A program made the position numbers and the translations under genes. Below the pieces are notes generated by a model, which worked only from the letters and a program-made list of their open reading frames with translations, did not search any database and was not told the DNA's origin. Source: an uncultured Dehalococcoidia bacterium (lineage in GTDB: Bacteria; Chloroflexota; Dehalococcoidia; Lucifugimonadales; CATQGZ01). From it: DNA of 64,000 bases. Positions 7,776 through 19,800 of this stretch are shown here, piece after piece. The stretch lies in NCBI GenBank assembly GCA_958295685.1, contig OY282365.1:992001-1056000 (forward strand), given 5' to 3'. Positions within the stretch are counted from its first letter, which is position 1. Every line of letters begins with the position of its first letter.

Positions 7776-7850
7776 TCAGTCCTGCGGTTTGCGGTAGAGC
7801 CTGAGGTAGAAGAACGCGCCGGCGGCTGCGACGGCGATGGCTACGACCTC
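7776..7850 (-). pseudogene. Duplicated C-terminal membrane-anchor fragment of the giant surface protein
   Basis: The stretch 7781-7847 repeats 7884-7950 with few mismatches at an offset of 103 bp. It encodes (minus strand) VVAIAVAAAGAFFYLRLYRKPQD and a stop, matching the end AIAVATAGAVLYLRLYRKPQ of the giant gene. In the present gene the frame leaves this tail after the first RKPQ and ends in LTPPTNPGQA, so the fragment is left untranslated or is part of an alternative frame. It appears to be the older natural end of the gene, separated by a partial tandem duplication. Confidence 0.6.
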
Positions 7851-10800
7851 AAGCCTGTCCCGGGTTGGTAGGTGGGGTAAGGCCCTGCGGTTTGCGGTAG
7901 AGCCTGAGGTAGAGTACCGCGCCGGCGGTTGCGACGGCGATGGCTGCGAGCAGGCCGCCGAGGATGAGCCACAGGGCACCGCCGCCTCCTCCTCTGTCCT
8001 CGCCGTCTTCCGTCTGAGCCGTTGGCGCCGCTGTCGGCGCGGGCGTGGGCGTCGCCAACGCAGCAGCAACCGGCGCGGGTGTCGCTGTCGGCGCGGGTGT
8101 GGGTGTCGCGGTCGTCACGGGCGCAGGCGTGGGCGTCCTCACGGGCGCGGGTGTCGCCGTCCTCACGGGCGCGGGCGTGGCTGTCCTCACGGGCGCGGGC
8201 GTCGCGGTCGCCGCGGGCCTGGGCGTCGCGGTCGTCACGGGCCTGGGCGTCGCGGTCGCCGCGGGCCTGGGCGTCGCGGTCGTCACGGGCCTGGGCGTCG
8301 CGGTCGTCACGGGCCTGGGCGTCGCGGTCGTTACGGGCGCGGGTGTTGGGGTCGTCACGGGCGCGGGCGTGGCAGTCACCGCGGGAGCGGGCGTGGGGGT
8401 CGCCGCGGGCCTAGGCGTGGGGGTCGTCACGGGCGCGGCGGGTGTACCGCCTATCGTCAGCACGTACCGGCTGAAGTTCGTGAGCGCGGCGACGGCCCAC
8501 ACGCGGCCCGAATCGTCCGTCTCGCAGCGGTGCGTGAGAAGCGTCCATCTGCCTCCGTCCGACACGCGGTACACCTGCGCGCGGCCGGCTCCGCACGCCG
8601 CGCCGTCGTCTTCGGAGAGACGGAGGCGCAGGGTCACGTCGGACGAGTAGTCCGTGGGCTTCAGTACGCCGGTGTCCGCGTCGAACGTGTCCAGTTCCAC
8701 GGCCAGCACGACGCGGCCGCTCTCGGCGGGCCCATCAGCCAGCGTCGAGACGTCCAGCCTCGTCAGCCTGATCTCGACCGCTGCGGACGCGGCGTCCGCG
8801 GGCACCGCCAGCTGCGCGGAGCCGTCCGGCGTTTCTATCCGCGCGCTCCGGCCGGGTCCCGCAACGCCCCAGTCCGCTTCGGCGCCGATCACAGTCAGCC
8901 TTACCGTCACCGTCTGAGGCGAGTTCTCGGCGGTGCCCGACACTATCTGCAGCAGACCCGTGTGCGTGCCCACACTCAGGCCGGCCACGTTCGCGGACAC
9001 GGACACCTGGGCACGGTCTCCGGGGCCGTTCGACCTGTCCTCCGAGAGCGTCGAGGTGAGCCAGCGCACGTTCTCGGACACCTTGAAGACCATGCCCCTG
9101 AACTTGGTGTTCCACACGGCAAACGTCTTGGCCGAAGGGTTGCCGCCGCCCTGACGGACGGTGAACGACAGCGCGGCCGGCTCGAGGGCGATCACGTTCG
9201 TCGTGGGAGCGGCAGGAGGGGGAGCAGGGCCGGTAGGGGGGAGGAAGAAGGCGCCACCGCCTCCTCCACCGCCGCCGCCCTGCGTCGTTGCGCTCGCCTC
9301 GTTCGACCACTCGCCGTCGCCTGCGGAGTTGGCGGCGCGGATGCGGTACGTGTAGGCAGTGCCGGCCGTGAGGCCCGTGTCGGAGTAGCTGGTATCACCC
9401 GCGGAGGGTCCGGGTGACACGTCCGCGTAGTTCCCGGAGCCGCTCTTGCGCTGGAGCGTGTAGCTCGTTATCGGCTGCCCGTTGTCGTCGGGCTTGGTCC
9501 AAGACAGATCGATCTCCGTCGAGCCATTGGTTGCGTCCGGGGTTGCGGACAGGTTCGTTACGGCGGCGGGCGGCGCGGGGTCCCGCGCTATTACGCCGGA
9601 CTCGTTCGACCACTCGGCGTCGCCGACGGAGTTCGCGGCCCGCAGGCGGTACGTGTACGTCGTGCCGGGCGTCAGGCCCGTGTCCAGCCAGGACGTTGCG
9701 GTCACCTCGATGGTCGTCGTGGTCGCAAGGGCAAAGCTCCCGGGGCCGGCCTTGCGCTCCAGCCGGTAGCTGCTGATGGCGGCGCCGTGGGCAGCGGGCG
9801 TAGTCCACGTCAGGCGGATCGCGGTCGAGCTTGCGACGGATGCGGACAGGTCTGTTATGCGCGCGGGCGCGGCGTTCTCCGTCGTTGCGTCGTCTTCGTT
9901 GGACCAGTCTGCGCTGCCTTCGGAGTTGGCGGCGCGGATGCGGTACGTGTACGTCGTTCCGGGCGTCAGGCCCGTGTCGGAGTAGCTGGTTGCGCCGGCG
10001 GCGATGGACGCCGACACCAGCGTGTAGGGGCCGGAGCCTTCCTTGCGCTCCAGCCGGTAGCCGCTGATGGCGGCGCCGTGGGCGGCGGGCGCGGTCCAAG
10101 ACAGGTCGATCTCCGTCGAGCCGTTGGTTGCGTCCGGGGTTGCGTCCAGGTCCGTTACGGCCGCGGGCGCGGCGTTGTCCGTCGTTGCGGAGGAGCCGGT
10201 CGACCACGCGCCGTCGCCTGCGGAGTTGGTGGCGTGGATGCGGTACGTGTATGCAGTGCCGGGCGTGAGGCCGGTGTCCGAGTAGCTGGTTGCGGCTGCA
10301 TCGATGGTCGAAGACGCAACGACGTAGCTCCCGGGGCCGGCCTTGCGCTCCAGTCGGTAGCCGCTGATGGCGGCGCCGTTGTCGGCGGGCGCGGTCCAGG
10401 TGAGGTCGATCTCCGTCGAGCCGTTGGTCGCGTCCTTGGCTGCCACGAGGTCCGACACGGGTTCCGGAGCCCCGGGTGCGGGCGTCGTTTCGGGCTCTTC
10501 GTTCGACCACTCGGCGTCGCCTTCGGAGTTGGCGGCCCGCAGGCGGTACGTGTATGTAGCGCTGGGCGTGAGGCCGGTGTCCGTGTAGGTGGTATCACCC
10601 ACAGAGGGCGCGGGTGAAACGGGGGCGTAACTCCCGGAGCCAGCCTTGCGCTCCAGCCTGTAGGCGTTGATGGCGGCTCCGTGGGCGGCGGGCGCGCTCC
10701 ACGTAAGGCGGATGGCGACCGAGCTTGCGGCGGTTGCGTCCAGGTCCGTTATGGCCGCGGGCGCGGCGGCGTCCGTCGTCGCGTCGTCTTCGTTGGACCA

Positions 10801-13800
10801 GTCCGCGTTGCCCACGGAGTTGGCGGCGCGGATGCGGTACGTGTATGCAGTGCCGGGCGTGAGGCCGGTGTCCGTGTAGCTGGTTGCGCTGACCGCGATG
10901 GTCGTAGTCGCGATGACCTCGTAGCTCAGGGAGCCACTCTTGCGCTGGAGCGTGTAGCCGCTGATGGCGGCTCCGTTGGCGGCGGGCGCGGTCCACGACA
11001 GGTCGATCTCCCTCGCGCCGTTGGTTGCGTCCTTGGTTGCCACGAGGTCCGTTATGCGCGCGGGCGCGGTGGCGTCCGTCGTTGCGTCTGCCTCGTTGGA
11101 CCACGCGCCTGCGCCTTGGGTGTTCCAAGCCCGCAGGCGGTAGGTGTACGTGGTTCCGGGCGTGAGGCCGGTGTCCCTGTAGCTGGTTGCGGCTGGGCCA
11201 GGGCTGCCTGACAATTGAGTAAAGCTCCCAGGCCCTGCCTTGCGCTCAATCGTGTAGCTGCTGATGGCGGCGCCGTTGGCGGCTGGCGTGGTCCAGGACA
11301 GGTCGATCTCCGTCGAGCCGTTGGTTGCGTCCTTCGTTGCCGCCAGGTCCGTTATGGCGTCGGGCGGGGCGGCGTCCGTCGTTGCGTCTGCCTCGTTCGA
11401 CCAGTCCGCGTTGCCCACGGAGTTCACGGCCCGAATCTGGTACGTGTACGTCGTTGCGGGGGTGAGGCCGGTGTCGGAGTAGCTGGTATCACCGGCTGCG
11501 ATGGTCGAAGTGGCGATGTCCGCGTAGTCCCCTGAGCCGGTCTTGCGCCGGAGGGTGTAGCTGCTGATGGCTTCTCCGTTGGCGGCGGGCGCGGTCCACG
11601 ACAGGTTGATCTGCGTCGAGCCGTTGGTCGCGTCCTCGGCTGCCGAAAGGCCCGTTATGCGCGCGGGCGCGGTGGCGTCCGTGGTTGCGGACGGCTCGTT
11701 GGACCACTCCGCGCTGCCTACGGAGTTTCTGGCGCGGATGCGGTACGTGTATTGCGTTCCGGGCGTGAGGCCGGTGTCCGTGTACCTGATTGCGCTGGCC
11801 AGTCTCGTCGCTACGCGGGCGTAGTTCCCGGAACCGGCCTTGCGCTCGATGGCGTAGTCGATGATGGGGGCTCCGTTGGTGTTGGGCGCGCTCCACGACA
11901 GGCTGATCCGCGTCGAGTCGAGCTTGGTTGCCGAAAGGTTCGACACGGCGGCGGGCGCGGCGGCGTCCGTCGTTGCGTCGTCTTCGTTGGACCAGTCCGC
12001 GTTGCCCACGGAGTTCACGGCGCGGATGCGGTAGGTGTACGTCGTTGCGGGGGTGAGGCTCGTGTCCGAGTAGCTGGTTGAGGTTGCCGATATGGCCGTC
12101 GATACGTCCGTGTAGATCCCGGAGCCGGTCTTGCGCTGGAGTGTGTAGCGCTGTATCGGCTGCCCGTGGGCGGCGGGAGCGGTCCACGACAGGTCGATCT
12201 CCCTCGCGCCGTCCTTGGTTGCCGAGAGGTCCGACACGGCGGCGGGCGCGGCGTTGTCCGTCGTTGCGGTTGGTTCGTTGGACCACCCCGCGTCGCCTAT
12301 GGAGTTCACGGCGCGGATGCGGTAGGTGTACGTCGTTGCGGGGGTGAGGCCGGTGTCGGAGTAGCTGGTTGCGCCGGCCGCTATGGTCGACGACACCAGC
12401 GTGAAGGAGCCGGGATCGGCCTTGCGCTGGAGCGTGTAGCCGGTGATGGCTTCTCCGTTGTCGGAGGGCGCGGTCCACGTGAGGTCGATCTCCGTCGAGC
12501 CGTTGGTTCCGTCCGGGGCTGCGGAGAGGTTCGACACTGCTGCGGGCGCGGCGGTGCCTGTCATTGCGGAGGATTCGTTGGACCACGCCGCGTTGCCCAC
12601 GGAGTTTCTGGCGCTGATGCGGTACGTGTATTGCGTTGCGGGCGTGAGGCCGGTGTCGGTGTAGGTGGTTGAGGTTGCCGATATGGTCGACGACACCAGC
12701 CCGTAGTTCCCTGTGCCGGCCTTGCGCTCCAGGCGGTAGCCGGTGATGGCGGATCCGTTGTTATTGGGCGCGGTCCAGGACAGGTCGATATCCGTCCCGC
12801 CGTTGGTTGCGTCCCAGGTTGCGGAGAGGTCCGACACGGGTTCCGGAGCCCCGGGTGCGGGCGTCGTTTCGGGCGCTTCGTTGGACCACTCGGCGTCGCC
12901 TATGGAGTTCGCGGCCCGCAGGCGGTACGTGTATGCCGTTGCGGGCGTGAGGCCGGTGTCGGAGTAGGTGGTTGCGCCGGCCGCTATGGTCGACGACACC
13001 AGCCCGTAGTTCCCTGTGCCGGCCTTGCGCTCCAGGCGGTAGCCGGTGATGGCTTCTCCGTGGGCGGCGGGCGCGGTCCACGACAGGTTGACGGCGACCG
13101 AGCTTGCGGCGGTTGCGGACAGGTCCGTAATAGCCGCGGGGGCGGCGTTGTCCGTCGTTGCGGAGGGTTGGTTGGACCAATCCGCGTCGCCGACGGAGTT
13201 CTTGGCGCGGATGCGGTAGGTGTATTCCGTTGCGGGCGTGAGGCCCGTGTCCGAGTAGCTGGTTGCGCTGGCCGCTATGGTCGTGGTCGCTATGTCCTTG
13301 TAGTTCCCGGAGCCGCTCTTGCGCTGGAGGGTGTAGCCGGTGATGTCTTCTCCGTGGGCGGCGGGCGCGGTCCACGACAGGACGATCTCGGTCGAGCTTG
13401 TGGCGGTCGCGGAGAGGTCCGTTACGGTGGCGGGCGGGGCGTTGTCCGTCGTCTCCAGAGCGAAGTTGGACCACTCCGCGTCGCCTACGGAGTTCGTGGC
13501 GCGGATATTGTACGAGTGTTCATTTCCGGGCGTGAGGCCGGTGTCCAAGTAGCTGGTTAAGGTTCCCGATATGGGCGGAAGCTCCGTCCACGTCGGTCGA
13601 TCATCGCTTATGCGCTGGATGGTGTAGCTCGTGATGGCGGCTCCGTTGTTATTGGGCGCGGTCCAGGTAAGGCGGATCTGCGTCGCGCCGTTGGTTGCGT
13701 CCTTGGCTGCCGCGAGGTCCTCCACGGCGTCGGGCGCGGCGTTGTTCGTCTTTGCGGACGGTTGGTTCGACCAGGCCGCGTCGCCTACGGAGTTCACGGC

Positions 13801-16800
13801 GCGGATGCGGTAGGTGTACGTCGTTGCGGGGGTGAGGCCGGTGTCGGTGTAGCTGGTCGCGCCGGCCGCTATGGTCGTCGATACGTTTGCGTAGCTCCCG
13901 GAGCCGCTCTTGCGCTGGAGTGTGTAGCCGGAGATGGCGGTGCTGCTGACGGGCGCGGTCCACGACAGGCTGATCTCGGTCGAGGTTGCGGCGGCTGCGG
14001 ACAGGTCCGTTATGGCGGCGGGCGGCGCGTAGTCCGTCGTTTCGCTGGGTTCGTTCGACCAGTCGCCGTTGCCGACGCTGTTCACGGCGCGGATGCGGTA
14101 CGTGTACTGCCAGCCGTCAGCTAGGCCGGCGTCCGTGTAGGTGGTATCGCCCGCAGAAGGTCCGGGTGAAACGACGGCATAGCTTCCCAGGCTTCTCTTG
14201 CGCTCCAGGCGGTAGCCTGTGATGGCGGCTCCGTGGGCGGCGGGCGCGGTCCAGGCCAAGTTGATCGTGGACGTGGGGTTGGTCGCGTCCTTGGCTGCCC
14301 TGAGGTCCGACACGGCGGCGGGCGCGGCGTTGTCCGTCGTTGCGGAGGGTTCGTTGGACCAGGCTCCGTTGCCTTCGGAGTTCACGGCCCGAATCCGGTA
14401 GGTGTACATCGTTGCGGGGGTGAGGCCGGTGTCGGTGTAGGTGGTCGCGCCGCCCGCTATGGACGACGACACCAGCGCGAAGGAGTCGGAGCCGGCCTTG
14501 CGCTCCAGCCGGTAGCCGCTGATGGCTTCTCCGTGGGCGTTGGGCGCGGTCCACGACAGGCTGATAGCGGTCGAGCTTGCGGCGGTTGCGGACAGTCCCG
14601 TTACGGCGTCCGGCACGGTGGCGTCCGTCGTTTCGTCGGGTTCGTTCGACCACTCCGCGTTGCCTTCGGAGTTTCTGGCGCGGATGCGGTACGTGTACGT
14701 CGTGCCGGGCGTGAGGCCGGTGTCCGAGTAGGTGGTTGAGGTTGCAGATATGGCCGTCGATACGTCCGTGTAGTTCCCTGCGCCTGCCTTGCGCTGGAGC
14801 GTGTAGCCGGTTATGGCGGCTCCGTGGGCGACTGGCGCGGTCCACGCCAGGTCGATCTCCGTCGCGCCGTTGGTTGCGTCCTTGGCTGCGGAGAGGTCCG
14901 ACACGGCGGCGGGCGCGGCGTTGTCCGTCGTTGCGCGCGGTTGGTTCGACCACGGGGCGTCGCCGACGGTGTTGGCGGCGCGGATGCGGTACGTGTACGT
15001 CGTGCCGGGCGTGAGGCCGGTGTCGGAGTAGGTGGTTGCGCCGGCCGCTATGGCCATCGATACGTCGGCGTAGTTCCCTGTGCCGGCCTTGCGCTGGAGG
15101 GTGTAGCTCAATATCGGCTGCCCGCTGTCGGCGGGAGCGGTCCAGGTGAGGTCGATCTCCGTCGCGCCGTTGGTTGCGTCCTTGGCTGCGGACAGGTCAG
15201 TTATGGCCGCGGGCGCGCCGACGGACGTCGTCGTTACGGTGGCTGCGTTCGACCACGCGGCGTCGCCGACGGAGTTCTTGGCGCGGATGCGGTACGTGTA
15301 CATCGTTCCGGCCGTGAGGCCCGTGTCGGTGTAGCTGGTTGCGCCGGCCGCTATGGGCGTCGAGGTCGCGATCTCCTCGTAGCTCCCTCCGCCTGTCTTG
15401 CGCTCCAGGCGGTAGCCGGTGAGGGCGGCGCCGTGGGCGTCGGGCGCGCTCCACGTCAGGGCCACGGATCGGTACGGGTCAGAGGTCAGGCCCTCAGCCG
15501 CCAGGTCCCCCACGACGCCGGGCGCGGCGTTGTTCGTCGTTGCGCTGGAATCGTTCGACCACGCCGCGTCGCCTATGGAGTTCGTCGCCCGCAGGCGGTA
15601 CGTGTATTCGGTGGCGGGCGTGAGGCCGGTGTCCGAGTAGGTGGTATCGCCTGCCGCGATGGTCGTAGTCGCAATGTCCTCGTAGCTCCCTCCGCCGCTG
15701 CTACGCTGGAGCGTGTAGCCCGTTATCGGCTGCCCGTGGGCGGCGGGCGTGGTCCACGTCAGGTCGATCCCGGTCGAGCTCGTGGAGGTTGCGTACAGGT
15801 CCGTTATGCGCGCGGGCGCGTCGTCGTCCGTCGTTGCGCTCGCCACGTCGGACCACTCCGCGTCGCCGACGGAGTTCGTGGCGTACACATAGTAGGTGTA
15901 TTCCGTTGCGGGCGTGAGGCCCGTGTCCGAGTACGAAGTGGTTGTGATGCCGGACGACACCGTGTCAAAGGTTATCCCTTGCCTTTGGCGCCGCAGCGTG
16001 TAGCCGGTGATGGGGGCGCCGTTGGCGGCGGGCGCGGTCCACGTGAGGTCGATCTCGGTCGCGCCGTTGGTTACGTCCTTGGCTGCCACGAGGTCCGTTA
16101 TGGCGTCCGGCACGGCGGCGGGCGTCGTTTCGGACGGCTCGTTCGACCACTCCGCGCTGCCTCTGGAGTTCCTGGCCCGCAGGCGGTAGGTGTATTCGGT
16201 GGCGGGCGTGAGGCCGGTGTCCGAGTAGGCGGTCACGCTGGCCGCGATGGTCGTGGTCGCGATGTCCTCGTAGTCCCCGGCCCCTGCCTTGCGCTGGAGG
16301 GTGTAGCCGCTGATGGGCTCTCCGTTGGCGTCGGGTGTGCTCCACGACAGGTCGATCCCCCGCGCGCTTGTGGAGGTTGCGGACAGGTCCGTTATGGCGT
16401 CGGGCGCGGCGGTGGCCTCCGTCGTTACGCTCGCCACGTTGGACCCAGTGCTGTCGCCGACGGAGTTGCGAACAAAGATGTCGAACCTATATCCGGTGCC
16501 GGGCTCGATGGTGCCGGTCATGGTGATGGTGGTCTTGCTCCCGTCTACCACCGCAATCCACGGATCCACCAGATTCCACACCGGCGGTATCTCTGAGTTT
16601 TGCGGGCGCCGCCGAACCGAGTACCGGGAAATGGCGGCTCCATTGTCTGCGGGCGTGGTGAACACAAGGTCCACGGAGCGGTGCGGATCGGAGGCCGTGG
16701 GGGTTGCCGTGAGGTCCGTTATGGCGTCGGGCGCGAGGGTGTCCGTCGTCGCGCTCGGCTCGTTCGACCAATCCGCGTTGCCTACGGAGTTCACGGCCCG

Positions 16801-19800
16801 CAGACGGTACGTGTACGTCATGCCGGGCGTAACGGTGTCCGAGTAGCTGGTCGAGGTTGCCGTTATCACCGTCGAGACTTCCGCGAAGCTCCCGGACCCA
16901 ACCTTGCGCTGCAGCGTGTAGCCGCTGATGGCGGCGCCGTTGGCGGCTGGCGCGCTCCACGTCAGGTCCACCCTCCTCCCGCCGTCCTTGGTCGCCGTGA
17001 GGTCCGTTATGGCGTCCGGCGCGAGGGTGTCCGTCGTTTCGGACGCTTCGTTCGACCACGCGGCGTCGCCTCCGGAGTTCTTGGCGCGGATGCGGTAGGT
17101 GTACGTACCGCCGGGCGTAACGTCGGTGTCCGTGTAGGTGGTTGCGCCGGCCGCGATGGTCGAAGTCGCGATGTCCGCGTAGTTCCCGGAGCCGCTCTTG
17201 CGCTGGAGGGTGTAGCCGGTGATGGCTTTGCCGTTGTCGAAGGGCGTGGTCCACGACAGGTCTATCTCCCTCCCGCTGTTGGTTGCGTCCTTGATTGCCG
17301 AGAGGTTCGACACGGCGGCCGGCGGGGCGTCGCGCGTAGTCGCCGAAACATAGCTGGTCCACTCCCCGTTGCCCACGGAGTTGGCGGCGCGGATGCGGAA
17401 CGAGTGCAGCGTTGCGGGCCTGAGGCCCGTGTACGAGGTGCTGGTTGCGCTTGCCGCTACGGACAGGAACCTCCACACCGGTCGATCAGTGCTTATGCTC
17501 TGAATGGTGTATCCGGTGATGTCGGCGCCGTTGGCGGCTGGCGCGCTCCACGTAAGGTCGATCTCGGTCGAGCTTACGGCGGTTGCGACCAGGTCCGACA
17601 CCGTGTCCGGCGCCGCGGCGGCCGTCGTCGCGCTCGGTGTGTTCGACCACCCCGCGTCGCCGACGGAGTTCGTAGCGCGGATGCGGTACGTGTAGGCCGT
17701 CGCGGGGGTGAGGCCGGTGTCGGAGTAGGTGGTCGCGCCCGCCGCTATGGACGTCGATACGTTTGAGTAGGCGCCGGAGCCGGCCTTGCGCTGGAGCGTG
17801 TAGCCGGTGATGGCTTCTCCGTGGGCTGCCGGCGCGGTCCACGACAGGTTGACCCCCCTCGCGCCGTTCGTGGTTGCGGACAGGTCCGCCACGGCCGCGG
17901 GCGCGGCGGCGTCCGTCGTTGCGCTGTCTTCGTTCGACCACTCCGCGCTGCCTATGGCGTTGGCGCCGCGGATGCGGTAGGTGTACGTCGTGCCGGGCGT
18001 GAGGCCGGTGTCATCGTAGATGGTTGCGCCGGCCCCCGGGGACGCCGCCAGCGTGTAGTCCCCGGAGCCGGCCTTGCGCTCCAGCCGGTAGCCGCTGAAG
18101 TTGCGGCCGTTGGAGAGGGGCGTGTTCCACGCGAGTCGGATCGACCTCGCGCCCTGCTTGGTTGCTCTCAGGTTCGTTATGGCGTCCGGCACGGCTTGGT
18201 CCGTCTCTGCGCTGGGTGTGTTCGACCAGTCCGCGTCGTCTGCGGAGTTCGTGGCGCGGATGCGGTAGGTGTACGTCGTCCAGGGCGTGAGGCCGGTGTC
18301 GGTGTAGGTGGTTGAGGTTGCCGATATGGACGTCGATACGTTTGAGTAGTTCCCGGAGCCTCTCTTGCGCTGGAGCGTGTAGCCGGTGATGTCGGCTCCT
18401 CCGTCGAAGGCGGGCGCGGTCCACGCCAGGGCCATGGTCGAGGTTGCGGGGGTTGCGGTCAGGTCCGTTACGGCGTCGGGCGCGGTGGCGTCCGTCGTTG
18501 CGGACGCCTCGTTCGACCACGCGGCGTCGCCTTCGGAGTTCTTGGCGCGGATGCGGTACGTGTACGTCGTGCCGGGCGTGAGGCCGGTGTCGGAGTAGGT
18601 GGTTGAGGTTGCAGATATGGCGGTCGATAAGTCCGCGTAGTTCCCGGAGCCGGCCTTGCGCTGGAGGGTGTAGCCGCTGATGGGCGCTCCGAGGTCGTAG
18701 GGCGTGGACCAGGACAGGTCGATCTCAGTCGAGCCGTTGGTTGCGTCCTTGGCTGCGAGCAGGTCCGCCACGGCGGCGGGCGCGGCGGCGTCCGTCGTCG
18801 CCCTGGCGACGTTAGACGACACGCCGTCGCCTACGGCGTTCGTGGCGTGCACCTGGTAGCCGTGCTCCACGCCGGGAGTGAGGCCCGTGTCCGAGTACGA
18901 GGTGTCCGTAACGCCGGACGCTATCGTCGTGAGGTCCGGGATGCTCCGGACGGTGTATCCGGTTATGGGGGCCCCGTTGTGGGCGGGCGCGGTCCACGTA
19001 AGGCGGATCGCGGTCGAGCTTGTGGAGGTTGCGGACAGGTCGGTTATGGCCGACGGAACCGCGCCGGACTGCGTCGTTGCTGAGGGTGTGTTCGACCACA
19101 TCGCGTCGCCTTCGGAGTTCGTGGCGCGGATGCGGTAGGTGTACGCCGTGCCGGGCGTGAGGCCGGTGTCGGAGTAGCTGGTTGAGGTTGCCGATATGGC
19201 GGTCGACAAGCCCGCGTAGTTCCCGGAGCCGGCCTTGCGCTGGAGCGTGTAGCCGGTGATGTCGGCTCCGTTGGCGGCGGGCGTGGTCCACGTCAGGTCG
19301 ATTTCCGTGGCGCCGTAGGTTGTGCCCACGGCTGCCGCCAGGTCCGTTACGGCCGCGGGCGCGGCGGCGGCCGTCGTTGCGGTGGACTCGTTCGACCACG
19401 CCGCGTCGCCTGCGGAGTTCGTCGCGTGGATGCGGTAGGTGTACTCCGTTGCGGGCGTGAGGCCGGTGTCCGAGTATGTGGTTGCGCTGCCCGCTATGGA
19501 CATGGTCGTGGTCGCGTAGTTCCCTGCGCCGCTCTTGCGCTGGAGTGTGTAGGCGGTGATGGCGGCGCCGTTGGCGGCGGGCGCGGTCCACGTAAGGTCG
19601 ATCTCGGTCGAGCCGTTGGTTGCGTCCTTGGCCGCGGACAGGTCCGTTACGGCCGACGGAACATGGGCGGTCAGCGTCGTTGTGGAGGATTCGTTGGACC
19701 AGTCGGCATCGCCTATGGAGTTGGCGGCGCGGATTCGGTAGGTGTACTCCGTGCCGTCCGTGAGGCCGGAGTCCGTGTAGCTGGTTGCGCTGGCCGCTAT

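Noticed and set aside
7837..9417. Long plus-strand frames opposite the giant gene (526, 590 and 511 codons and many more)
   Set aside because: They are antisense shadows of the repeated FN3 and Thr/Pro coding DNA; low-complexity Gly/Arg translation and no starts with ribosome-binding sites.
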